From Poronia punctata (taxonomy: Eukaryota > Ascomycota > Sordariomycetes > Xylariales > Xylariaceae): a stretch of 13,956 nucleotides of DNA. Position 1 is the stretch's first letter; each line of letters opens with the position of its first letter. Where the stretch lies: contig MU401960.1 in NCBI GenBank assembly GCA_022579005.1, positions 1 through 13,956 on the forward strand. The letters are read 5' to 3'. The position numbers were made by a program, and so were the translations under genes. The notes beneath the pieces were generated by a model, which worked only from the letters and a program-made list of their open reading frames with translations, was not told where the DNA came from and searched no databases. Below are positions 1 through 10,267 of the stretch, one piece after another.

Positions 1-869
1 ATATTAATATTAGTTTTATAATAAATATATAAAATATTTACTTTATAGTTTGCTATTTTTACTTTTAATATAAATAAGCTTTAAGTTAAAGTTTTCTTTT
101 TTTGCTAAAACCTTTATAAGCTTAATAATACGTTTTAAAGCGCTACTAACAATATAAAAAAATAAATAAACTAGCTAGCAAATATAATAACTTTAAGCAA
201 TACTACTAACAATCTTAATTTTTAAAGCTTTAATATTTTTAATATATTAATACTTGCTTAATTAATAAAAAATTAATATAATACTTTTACTTTTTATTAT
301 TTAAGCTTAAAAACAGTTTTTTTGTTTTTTTTATAACTAGCTAAGCTTTGCTTACTTTTTTAACTAAGCTTAGCAACTACTTTTTATAAGCAATATTAGT
401 ATTAGAATTTTTACTAATTATATAGTTTATATTAGCATTGCTTTTGCTTATTTTTTTAAGCTTTAAAATATTTATAATAAAGCATAGCATTAATTTTAAA
501 ACAATAAAGTAGTAAAAAATATTTAAAAACTTTAAAAAAAAGCAAAAAGCAAAAAATAAAAAAATAGCTTTTTAATACTTAGCTTACTGCTTTTTTAGTA
601 AAAATTTATATTAGCTTAATAAAGTATAAATAATATATAACTTTAAGTTATTATTAACAAGCTAGCTTTATAAAAATTATTTAATTTAGTAAGTAAATAC
701 TTAAAAGTTATAAGTATATTATAATAATTTATACTTATAGCTTTAAGCATTTAATAAAGCAAATTTTATTAAGTTTTTTTACTTTAATTTATTATAAAAA
801 AAACTTAAAAAAAATACTTACTATAATTTTATTTACTAGTAGTATGCTATACTTATAAAAAATAGCTTA

Positions 870-970
870 TAAACTTACTTTTATTTTTTTAATCTATTTT
901 TATACCTATATTTTCCTTTTTTTAAAAAAAAACTTTTATTTTTATTTTTTTATTTCTAGTTTGCCTAGTA
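870..970 (+). repeat. T-rich low-complexity tract in left arm
   Basis: A run of T-rich words interrupted by TATACC, TTTTCC and GCCTAG. It pairs with the A-rich tract at about 9850-9950 in the right arm, so the pyrimidine bias predates the duplication. The left copy keeps CC pairs that the right copy has lost. Confidence 0.6.
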
Positions 971-3539
971 CTATAGTTTAACTTTATATTTTTAATCTAT
1001 TGCCTTTATAATATAATAAATTAAATTTTAATATTTTAAAAAACGCGCTATAAAAAATTATAGTTTTTATTTATTTTTAAAAAGTTTTATTTACGCTTAT
1101 AAGTATTTAGCAAAATTATTTTAAGCATATAAACTTATTACTAAACTATATAAAACTATAAAAATCTTTAAGCAATAAAAATATTAGCAATAATAAAATT
1201 AACTATTTACTTTATAATAAAAAATACTTAGATTTTATTTTTTAAAAAATATAGTAAAAAAAAAACGTTTAGCTTTTAGCTTAGTATACTAATTAAGCAC
1301 TACTATTATAATTAGCTTTTAAAAAGTAAAATTATAGCAAGTATTTATTTAATTTTAAAAAACTTATTTTATATTTTAATTAAAAATATATTTAGCTAGG
1401 CTATAAGTATATTTTAAAACTTTTTATTTAAAACTTTTAATAGCTACTTTAAAAAATAATTATAATAATAGTTTAAAAAAAATATAGTTAATATAAAGCT
1501 TTTTATTTTAAAAAAATATATTAGCAATAATTATTAAATTTTTATTATAATTAATCTTTACTTATAAAAAGCTTATATACTTAACTTAATAAACTAAGTT
1601 TTTATTTTTAAATATATGCAAGTACTAAAACTTTTAATAAGTACTTAGTTATAAAAAATATATAAAGTTTTTACTTAGTTTAAGTTTTTTTTTATAATTA
1701 AAGTAATAGCTAGTTATATAAATACTTTTGCTTAGCAACTTTAATTACTTTTTTTAAGCTTTTAAATAATATAATTAACTTAATACTTAGCTATATACTA
1801 AAAGTAAACTTATTAATATTTATTATATTAGTAATATAGTTAATAACTTAATATAAAATTTTATTAAAATAAAAAAGTTTTATATTTAAGCTAGCTATAT
1901 TTTAATAACTTTTACTAACTATACTATTTATATTTAATATTATTATTTTAAATACTTTTACTATATTAATTTAAAAACTAAAATTTAAAAATTTGCTTAT
2001 AAAAATATACTTTAAATAGCTATAAAAAACGTGCTTGCTTTTTTATAAACTAAGCATATTTTTAATTTAAACTTAAATATTTTATATTATTTAAAACTAA
2101 ATACTAATAGCTTTTATAGCTTTATAAACTTATATAATAAAAATAGCAATATATTATAGTACTAATATAAGCTAAAATATTTAATTAATATAGCGCTTTA
2201 AGTTTGCTATTAAAAATAGCTTTTTAATAAAAAAGTAATAAATACTTTAAAATATTTTATAAAAACTTATTATTTTAATTTTTACTTTAAGTATTTATTT
2301 ATAGTTATTAAGCTTATATAAAGATTTTATTTTATAAAAACTTAAGCTTAAAATAAAGCTACTTATAACTTATAATAAAAATAAGCTACTTATAATTAAA
2401 TACTAGCATATTTTATTTTAAAGTTTTATAAAAAAGCTTATTAATATATTATAGTAGTTAATTATTTTTAGCTAGTAGCTTTTATTATTAATAGTTTAAA
2501 AACGCTAAAATAAAGCATTATATAAATTAAAAAAAATTATAGTAAGTTTATAAAACTATATTTTATATATTGCTTATATTATAATATATTATAATTATAC
2601 CTTTACTAATATATTAAAAAAGTTAAAAATATAAAATATTTTATATTATTTACATTATTTACTTATTTAAAGTTTTAAACTAGCTAACACTTTTAATTAC
2701 TAGTACTTTTAGTAAATATAAGCTTTAAAATACTATTACTATTTTAATAGCACTTAAAAAAATAGCTAAAATTTGCTTTATAAAAAAAATTGCTTTAAAA
2801 AAATAAAATTATTATAAAGCTACTTATTTTTAAACTTTTAAAACTATTATAACTAAGTTTACTAGTTTAAATATTTATAGCACTTTAAAAGCACTTTTAT
2901 ATTTACTACTAAGTATAGCTTTATTAACTTTTTTATAAAAAGATTATAAATTAATAAGTACTTTATTTAAATTATTAATAGTATGCCTATTTAAAAAAAA
3001 GCTTTTTATTAATAGCTACTATAGTTTAAAGCTAAAAGATCTACTAGCTAAAAAGCTTTTTAAAAAAGCATAATAGTATTAAACTTATTATAAGCTTTAT
3101 AGTTTTTTTATAAAAAAAAAAATATATATACTTAAATTTACTATTAAAAATATTATATTATAACAATATTAGTAAAGTATGCTAAAGTAATTTACTGCTA
3201 ATATAAGTTTAAATCTAGCTATTGCTTTATATTATAAAGTTAATAAAACCTTTTTTTAGTATATAACTTATTTTTAGCTTATTTATTTTTATAAGTAAAA
3301 AAGTTAAGCATAATACTATATAAATATAAAAGCTTTTAATGTTATAATAGCTAAAGCAAAGTTTTAGTAACTAAAGTAAGCTATTGCTAAAAGTAATAAT
3401 AAGCAGTTTTAATAAACAAAACCTTTAATAGCTTTAAATAGCTATAAAAAGCCTATTAAACAATAAAATAACAAGGTATTATATTAATCCTACTAAAAAA
3501 AGAGTTTTTATAACGCGTTAATTTATTTTAGCTTTTAAA

Positions 3540-3752
3540 GTGCTAAAAATAGCAACCTTTTTAGCTAAAAAAGATTATAACATAATTAATATATATACTA
3601 GTTATGCTTTACATTATAAAGTAGCTATAAAACTAAAAAAGGCTAGCTTAATTTTTATTTTTATATATATAGCTATTATTTTTGCGTTACTTTTTAAACC
3701 TAAATACTTAGCTATTTATTATATACTTAATATACTAAGTCATGCTTTTTAA
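3540..3752 (+). pseudogene. 70-codon relic reading frame in left arm (unknown product)
   Basis: An open frame of 70 codons starts at GTG and ends at TAA just after the residues SHAF. I do not recognise the product. The translation has a basic, polar N-terminal third (with FLAKKDYN at about residues 7-14) and a hydrophobic stretch at about residues 35-52 (ASLIFIFIYIAIIFALLF) that would read as one membrane segment. Then comes KPKYLAI. The upstream frame is closed by TAA about 24 bases before the GTG, and the start is not ATG, so this is more likely a surviving fragment than a complete gene. The inverted copy at 7068-7280 encodes 54 of 70 identical residues. The differences are nearly all caused by transitions and mostly change amino acids, which argues against selection to keep a protein. 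It sits in the least mutated part of the arm. It could also be a chance opening in non-coding repeat DNA. Confidence 0.45.
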
Positions 3753-3867
3753 AATACCTTTATAAAGCCGTAATTAATATAAAGCCCTCAAAACCTAGTT
3801 AATACGTCTACTCTAGCTAGACCTCTTCTAGTATAAAGTTAAAGTGATCTTTAGAAACTTTTAATTT

Positions 3868-3877
3868 TATTGCAATA
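3868..3877. other. Inner end of left arm at palindrome TATTGCAATA
   Basis: The 10-bp palindrome TATTGCAATA is the last sequence shared by the two arms. After about 3878 the left copy continues into GC-richer DNA (AAAAGCGCAGCGC) that has no match next to the right arm. Because the word is its own reverse complement, the exact breakpoint is ambiguous by a few bases. Confidence 0.6.
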
Positions 3878-3878
3878 T

Positions 3879-4140
3879 TTAAAAGCGCAGCGCAAATATA
3901 GCTATAGTCATAGCTTATTTTTTTAACTGCGTTATATTGCTGTAATAAGGTTATAAGACCTACAAATATAGCAAATATAGCCTAAGTTACCTAGAAAGTA
4001 ATAAACGTGTAGAAAATAGAATTGCGACCCCCTCTGCACGCAGAGGGGTTTTTAAGTGTAAATCCCTTAGTAGTTCTTAGCAACTTTAGCCATTATATAT
4101 ATATTTGCTAATTAGGTTTATATTTAATTTTACTAATTAA
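3879..4140. other. Low-mutation, GC-richer island
   Basis: This segment keeps CG, CC, TC and TG words that are nearly absent elsewhere (GCGCAGCGC near 3885, TAGTCATAGC near 3905, ACGTGTAG near 4005). The line 4021-4080 has 29 G+C of 60, against 5-9 of 60 in sampled lines of the arms. It follows directly on the inner end of the left arm, whose last 400 bases are also less mutated. It is probably single-copy or younger DNA that escaped most of the mutation affecting its neighbours. No open frame of useful length is visible. No tRNA or 5S box pattern was recognised. Confidence 0.7.
4029..4048 (+). other. GC-rich perfect hairpin followed by T5
   Basis: CCCCTCTG (4029-4036) pairs perfectly with CAGAGGGG (4041-4048) around the loop CACG, and TTTTT follows at 4049-4053. 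It is by far the strongest GC hairpin in the window. The form resembles a transcription terminator, but intrinsic hairpin terminators are bacterial and this sequence looks eukaryotic. RNA polymerase III stops at T runs without needing a hairpin. No pol III promoter boxes or RNA gene were recognised upstream. It may instead be the core of a small palindromic element or simply unique DNA. Confidence 0.75.
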
Positions 4141-4606
4141 ATTGCTTATGTTTTTTTAAAAAAGCTGTTTTTAATTAACTTATTAGCTATAAGTAGCTTT
4201 ATATCTATTTTTTAATTTTAACATTTAATCTTTGTTATTTATTTTCTTTTAGTTTTTATTTTTAACTTATTTGCTAATTGTTTGCTATTATGCTGCCTTT
4301 TAAAGTAGTGCGTTTTGCTTTTATATGCATATGTCTTTTTTATACAGCTTTAAGTTAATTATTTTTTAATTATTATATTTTAAAACTTTTTTATAAAAAC
4401 CCTAGTTAAAATATACTATTTATTATTTTTAGCTAAGAGCCTTATATTAGCTACGTTTTTATAAAATATAATAACCTTTAAATTTATTGCTTTTATACCC
4501 TTAGCTTTATTAACTATATTGCTTAATTAAAACCTTTTTAGCATATACTATTTATTATAATACTTTTATATTAACTTAACTACTTACTTTTAATACTTAT
4601 AAACTA

Positions 4607-4633
4607 TATAATATATAGCCTTTATATATTATA
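4607..4633. repeat. 11-bp-stem hairpin at tandem unit junction
   Basis: TATAATATATA pairs with TATATATTATA around the loop GCCTT (4618-4622). It spans the boundary between the two 102-bp units. An identical hairpin occurs at 4709-4735, at the end of unit 2. Confidence 0.7.
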
Positions 4634-4708
4634 ACCTTTTTAGCATATACTATTTATTATAATACTTTTATATTAACTTAACTACTTACTTTTAATACTT
4701 ATAAACTA

Positions 4709-4735
4709 TATAATATATAGCCTTTATATATTATA
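4709..4735. repeat. Second copy of the unit-junction hairpin
   Basis: This is identical to 4607-4633 and lies 102 bases downstream, at the end of the second tandem unit. A hairpin at each unit boundary could favour replication slippage, which is inference only. Confidence 0.7.
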
Positions 4736-6642
4736 ACCTTTTTTTACCTCTTAAACCTTAAATTATAGCTATTATAATATATACTTAATATTTTTAAAAT
4801 AGTACTTAAAAAGTATTGTAAACAATAAATAGCTTATAATAGCATACTAGCTATTATTTTATGCAAATTTAGCTTTTACTAACATTTTTACTTATTTATT
4901 TTAATTTTTAATAGTATAAGCACAAAAGTTTAATATACTTATTTTATTTAACTATTAATTTAAAAGTGCTATATAAAAATAGCTACTAACACACTTTTTA
5001 TATTTTATAAAACCTTTTTTAAAATTTGCTTATAATAAGTTTATTTTAATTATTTATATTTTTTTAAAAAAGCTTATATTACTTATTTACTTTATAATAT
5101 ATAATTACTATAAGGTTAGCAGTATTAAGCGTTTTTTATATTAAAATAAACAACGCTATTTTTTTAAACTAATTTATAATAACTAAAATTATATTATAAA
5201 CGTTACTATTAGCCTTTATATATAAAAGTAGTTTTATAAGAAAATTTAAATTAATTTTTTTAAAAAAGCTATTTTAGTAAAAGTAATAATTAAAGCTTTT
5301 TATAAAGTTTATACTTTAGCTTTTAAGCTTTTTTATATTATATATAGCTAGCAATATATTTTTAAATATTTTATTTTAAGCTTTTTTAATAAAACTTATA
5401 CTATAATAACTTAGCTATTTTTTTTTATTATATTTAGCTTTTAAGTTATTATAGTACTAGTATATTAATTACTTTATTAAAGCTTTTTAAGCTAAAATTA
5501 CTACCTACGTTTTAAAATATAATATATTTTTATTATTAATATAATATTTTTTTATATATTTTAGCTATATAGTGTATAACTTTTATAAGCTTTATAAAAG
5601 TAAAGTTTTTAGCTTATAGTTTATAAACTATTTTATAAAACTATATTAAAGCTGCTAGTTAAAAAGCTGTTTTACTTTAACCTAATTTTTTTAGCTTTAA
5701 TATATAAAATATTTTAATTATAAATAATAGCTTTAGCTTTGTTTTTAAAAAAAAAGCAGTCTTTATATTTTTAATAATAGCTTTTATTAAATAAGTTACT
5801 ATTGCTTTTTATATAGTATATAATATATATATTAAGCATATATATTAGTGCTTCCTACTTTTTTGCTTTTAAAAATTGTTTATAATTATATAGTAAAAGT
5901 TTAATAATTTATAAGCTTTTAAGTTTATTATTTATATTTTTATTACTAACTAAGCAAATAAGTATAAGTTTAATAAAGCTTTTTAAGCTGCTTTAGTAGC
6001 ATAACTTAATGCTTTACTTTTTATAGTAGCTTGCTAACTAATTAAAGCTTTTTTTTTTAATATTAAAATTATTTTTTTATTTTAAAATTTTTTAGCTATA
6101 TAATTTAGCTTTTTTAATAGTTTATTTACTAAGTTTAAAATATTTAATTAATATTTTATATTAAAATTAAACTATGCTAGCTAATATACTTAGTAAGCAA
6201 ACCTTTTTTAAAGGTTTTGCGCTAATAAGTTAACTATGCTTTTTAAAAGTATATAATTTATTTATATTATAAAAGTTTTATTTATTTTGTTAAAATATTG
6301 CTACTAGTTCTTATAGCTTTTTATAATTATTAAAAGCTTTTACTAGCTTATCACTTATTTATCTTTATATTTATAAACTTTTATAACTAGTATATAACTA
6401 GTTTTTATATTTTTTTAAAAACTATAATATTATTTTTAATATTGCTTTTATTAAAATATCTTTTTTTATTTTAATATTTAAATAGCTATTATAGTAGCAA
6501 AAAGTAATTACTAATATAAAAGCTTTTTTTATATTACTAAATACTTAATTTACTTTTAAAGTTTACTTGAAAACGTAGCTTAGTAAAGTATAACTTTTTA
6601 AAATTGCTATAATTAGCATAATAATATTTGCATATTTAGCTA

Positions 6643-6663
6643 CAAACTTTTTATAAAAGTTTG
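6643..6663. repeat. Perfect 9-bp hairpin
   Basis: CAAACTTTT and AAAAGTTTG flank the loop TAT. The word CAAACTTT occurs again directly after it (6664-6671). No gene lies nearby, so no terminator role can be assigned. Confidence 0.6.
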
Positions 6664-6919
6664 CAAACTTTAAAAGTATTTATATATTATATACTAAAAT
6701 TAATACGTTTTACTTTAAAGTAGTAGCAACCTTTTAAAAATTTTATTTTTATTTTTTAGTTATAATAATAAACTTTAAAACCTTTATTTTTATTTTAAAA
6801 AACAATTTTTTAAATAGCTTTATAAATAGTTAATATTTTGCAAATTACTTATAAACTTATTAAATATGCTTTTCTTTTTAAATTATAATATTATTTAAGT
6901 AAAATATATAAATATAATT

Positions 6920-6936
6920 TACTAGCTTAGCTAGTA
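6920..6936. repeat. Small hairpin just outside the right arm
   Basis: TACTAGC and GCTAGTA form a perfect 7-bp stem around the loop TTA. The hairpin lies five bases outside the inner end of the right arm. Short AT-rich palindromes with AGCT cores are common in this window, so the position may be coincidental. Confidence 0.5.
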
Positions 6937-6941
6937 CTTTA

Positions 6942-6951
6942 TATTGCAATA
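6942..6951. other. Inner end of right arm at palindrome TATTGCAATA
   Basis: This is the same palindrome as at 3868-3877. Sequence to its right matches the left arm in inverted orientation, and sequence to its left (6901-6940) does not match the DNA following 3878. Confidence 0.6.
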
Positions 6952-7067
6952 AAATTAAAGATTTTTAAAAGATTACTTTAACTTTATACTAAAAAAGCTC
7001 TAGCTAAAGTAAACGCATTAACTAGGTTTTAAGGGCTTTGCGTTAATTACAGCTTTATAAAAGTATT

Positions 7068-7280
7068 TTAAAAAGCATAACTTAGTATATTATATATGCA
7101 ATGTATAGCTAAGTATTTAGGTTTAAAAAATAACGTAAAAATAATAGCTATATATATAAAAACAAAAATTAAGCTAGCCTCCTTTAGTTTTATAGCTACC
7201 TTATAATATAAAGTATAACTAGTATGCATGCTAATTACGTTATAATCTTTTTTAGCTAAAAAGGTTGCTGTCCTTAGCAC
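7068..7280 (-). pseudogene. 70-codon relic reading frame in right arm, copy of 3540-3752
   Basis: This is the inverted-repeat counterpart of the left-arm frame, with the same length, the same GTG start and a TAA stop at the same place. Sixteen of 70 residues differ, including K3R, I4T, N17S, Y19H, K34E, L51F and Y61C. Both copies have separate losses: this copy keeps AGG ACA at codons 3-4 where the left has AAA ATA, whereas the left keeps CAT at codons 25 and 68 where this copy has TAT. The hydrophobic stretch at residues 35-52 is retained. An in-frame TAA lies just upstream of the GTG here too. I infer a fragment of an older coding region of the duplicated element. No family can be named, and a non-coding origin is possible. 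Confidence 0.45.
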
Positions 7281-9849
7281 TTTTAAAGCTAAAATAAGTT
7301 AACGTATTATAAAAACATTTTTTTTTAGTAAAATTAATATAATGCCTTTATTGTTTTATTATTTAATAAGCTTTTTATAGCTATTTAAAGCTATTAAAGG
7401 TTTTGTTTATTAAAATTGCCTATTGCTACTTTTAATAGTAGCTTGCTTTAGTTACTAAAACTTTATTTTAACTATTATAATATTAAAAGCTTTTATATTT
7501 ATATAGTACTATGCTTAACCTTTTTATTTATAAAAATAAATAAGCTAAAAGTAAGTTATATATTAAAAAAAGGTTTTATTAACTTTATAATATAAAGCAA
7601 TAGCTAAACTTATACTTATACTAATAGTAAATTGTTTTAGCGTACTTTATTAATAATGCTATAATATAATATTTTTAATAGTAAATTTAAGTATATATTT
7701 TTTTATTTTTATAAAAAAACTATAAAGCTTATAATAAGTTAAATACTATTATAGTTTTTTTAAAACTTTTTAACTAATAAATTTTTAAGTTTTAAGCTAT
7801 AATAGCTATTAATAAAAAGCTTTTTTTTAAATAAGCATACTATTAATAATTTAAATAAAGTACTTATTAACTTATAATTTTTTTATAAAAAAGTAAATAA
7901 AGCTATACTAAATAGCAAATATAAAAATGCTTTTAAAGTACTATAAATATTTAAACTAGTAAACTTATTTATAATAGTTTTAAAAGTTTAAAAATAAGTA
8001 GCTTTATATTAATTTTATTTTTTTAAAGTAGTTTTTTTTTTTTATAAAGTAGATTTTAGCTATTTTTTTAAATACTACTAAAATAGTAATAATATTTTAA
8101 AGCTTATATTTGCTAAAAGTACTAGTAGTTAAAAGTGTTAACTAGTTTAAAACTTTAAATAAGTAAATAATATAAATAATATAAAATGTTTTATATTTTT
8201 AACTTTTTTGCTATATTAGTAAAAGTATAACTATAATATATTATAGTATAGGTAATATATAAAATATAGTTTTATAAACTTATTATAACTTTTTTTAATT
8301 TATACAATACTTTATTTTAATGTTTTTAAGCTATTAATAATAAAAGCTACTAGCTAAAAATAATTAACTACTATAATATACTAATAAGCTTTTTTATAAA
8401 ACTTTAAAATAAAATATGCTAGTATTTAGTTATAAATAGCTTTTTTTTATTATAAGTTATAAGTAGCTTTATTTTAAGCTTAAGTTTTTATAAAATAAAA
8501 TTTTTATATAAGCTTAATAACTATAAACAAATACTTAAAGCAAAAATTAAAATAATAAGTTTTTTTAAAATATTTTAAAATAATTACTATTTTTTTATTA
8601 AAAAGCTATTTTTAGTAGTAAACTTAAAGCGCTATATTAATTAAATATTTTAGCTTATATTAGTACTATAATATATTGCTATTTTTATTATATAAGTTTA
8701 TAAAGCTATAAAAGCTATTAATATTTAATTTTAAAAAGTATAAAATATTTAAGTTTAAATTAAAAATATACTTAGTTTATAAAAAAGCAAGCGCGCTTTT
8801 ATATAGCTATTTAAAATATATTTTTATAAGCAAATTTTTAAAATTTAAATTTTAAGTAAATATAGCAAAAGTATTTAAAATAATAATATTAAGTATAAAT
8901 AATATAGTTAGTAAAGGTTGCTAAAGTATAGCTAGCTTAAATATAAAACTTTTTTACTTTAATAAAACTTTATATTAAATTACTAACTATATTACTAATA
9001 TAATAAATATTAATAAGTTTATTTTTAGCGCTTTATTAAATATTAAGTTAATTATATTATTTAAAAGCTTAATAAAAGTAATTAAAATTGCTAAGCAAAA
9101 GTATTTATATAATTAGCTATTATTTTAACTATAAAAAAAAACTTAATTTAAGTAAAAACTTTATATGTTTTTTATAGCTAAATACTTATTAAAAGCTTTA
9201 ATGCTTATATATATTTAAAAATAAAAACTTAGTTTATTAAGTTAAATATATAAGCTTTGTATAAGTAAAAATTAATTATAATAAAAATTTAATAACTATT
9301 GCTAATATGTTTTTTTAAAATAAAAAGCTTTATATTAACTACATTTTTTTTAAACTATTATTATAACTATTTTTTAAATAGCTGCTAAAAGTTTTAAATA
9401 AAAAGTTTTAAAATATATTTATAGCTTAGTTAAATATATTTTTAATTAAAATATAAAGCTAGTTTTTTAAAATTAAATAAATACTTATTATAATTTTATT
9501 TTTTAAAAGCTAACTATAATAGTAATACTTAATTAGTATACTAAGCTAAAAACTAAACGTTTTTTTTTACTATATTTTTTAAAAAATAAAATCTAAGTAT
9601 TTTTTATTATAAAGCAAATAGTTAATTTTATTATTACTAATATTTTTACTAATTAAAAAGCTTTATAGTTTTATATAGTTTAGTAATAAGTTAATATGTT
9701 TAAAATAATTTTATTAAATACTTATAAGCATAAATAAAAGTTTTTAAAAATAAATAAAAGCTATAATTTTTTATAGCGCATTTTTTTAAGTACTAAAATT
9801 TAATTTATTATATTATATAAAGTAATAAATTAAATATATAAAGTTAAAC

Positions 9850-9950
9850 TATAGTACTAAGCAAACTAAAAATAAAAAAATAAAAATAAAAGTTTTTTAA
9901 AAAAAAGTATAAGTATAAGTATAAATTAAAAAAATAAAAATAAGTTTATA
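9850..9950 (+). repeat. A-rich tract in right arm with (AGTATA)3
   Basis: This is the inverted partner of the T-rich tract at 870-970. It contains three copies of the hexamer AGTATA near 9907-9924. The left arm at the matching place reads TATACCTATATTTTCC, so the regular hexamer in this copy probably arose by mutation of a less regular sequence. Confidence 0.5.
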
Positions 9951-10253
9951 AGCTGTTTTTTATAAGTATAGCATATAAACTAGCAAATAAAATTATAGTA
10001 AGTATTTTTTTTAAGTTTTTTTATAATAAATTAAAGTAAAAAAACTTAATAAAATTTACTTTATTAAGTACTTAAAGCTATAAGTATAAATTACTATAAT
10101 ATACTTATAACTTTTAAATATTTACTTACTAAATTAAACAATTTTTATAAAGCTAGCTTACTAATAATAACTTAAAATTATATATTATTTATACTTTATT
10201 AAGCTAATATAAGTTTTTACTAAAAAAGCAGTAAAGTAAGTATTAAAAAGCTA

Positions 10254-10267
10254 TTTTTTTTTTTTTT
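10254..10267 (+). repeat. T14 homopolymer
   Basis: Fourteen consecutive T near the outer part of the right arm, followed by TGCTTTTTGCC. The left-arm partner (about 533-575) is A-rich with GCAAAAAGC words but has a shorter run. Confidence 0.8.

Larger units (their letters stand above)
1..3878 (+). repeat. Left arm of long inverted repeat, RIP-like degraded
   Basis: This segment is the reverse complement of 6941-10817. I checked the match at the outer end (1-60 against about 10758-10817), in the middle (around the GCGC at 2193 against the GCGC at 8629) and at the inner end (3540-3878 against 6941-7280). The coordinate sum drifts only from about 10818 to 10825, so indels are few and small. The arm is extremely AT-rich and full of TAA/TAG in all frames. 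Residual C is almost all in AGCT, TGCT, GCA or ACT. Apart from the short frame at 3540-3752, no gene can be read in it. The stretch 1-3470 holds only degraded repeat DNA. It was probably a transposable element or another multicopy sequence, but I recognise no transposase, reverse transcriptase or LTR. The true outer end is unknown because the match runs to the first base of the window. Confidence 0.9.
4531..4743 (+). repeat. Two perfect 102-bp tandem units plus 9-bp partial third
   Basis: Unit 1 is 4531-4632 and unit 2 is 4633-4734. I compared them base by base and found no difference. The first nine bases of the unit (AACCTTTTT) occur again at 4735-4743. The sequence before unit 1 does not match the end of the unit. 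No open frame spans it. Complete identity inside mutated DNA points to a recent duplication, to sequence homogenisation, or to an assembly error. Confidence 0.95.
3879..6940. other. Spacer between the inverted arms
   Basis: About 3.06 kb separates the two arms. The first 260 bases are the least degraded DNA in the window. From about 4140 to 4530 the sequence is AT-rich but still keeps TC, TG and CC words (for example ATATGTC and CCCTAG), so it is only moderately mutated. Positions 4531-4743 hold a 102-bp tandem repeat. From about 4750 to 6940 the composition matches the arms, with stops in every frame. I see no coding region, RNA gene or transposon end here. I found no convincing match between this spacer and 10818-13956 by eye. 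Confidence 0.7.

Noticed and set aside
4021..4060. Bacterial-type intrinsic terminator at the GC hairpin.
   Set aside because: No gene lies upstream, and composition, stop density and copy-to-copy transitions all indicate mutated eukaryotic repeat DNA, so only the hairpin itself is reported.
3879..4100. tRNA or 5S rRNA gene in the less mutated island.
   Set aside because: I found no cloverleaf, no CCA-proximal stem pairing and no recognisable A or B box.
5221..5241. A 20-base word around AAAAGTAGTTTTATAAG shared with about 13548-13567, possibly a second repeat family.
   Set aside because: The flanks do not match on either side, and the word uses only the common vocabulary of this AT-rich DNA, so chance is plausible.
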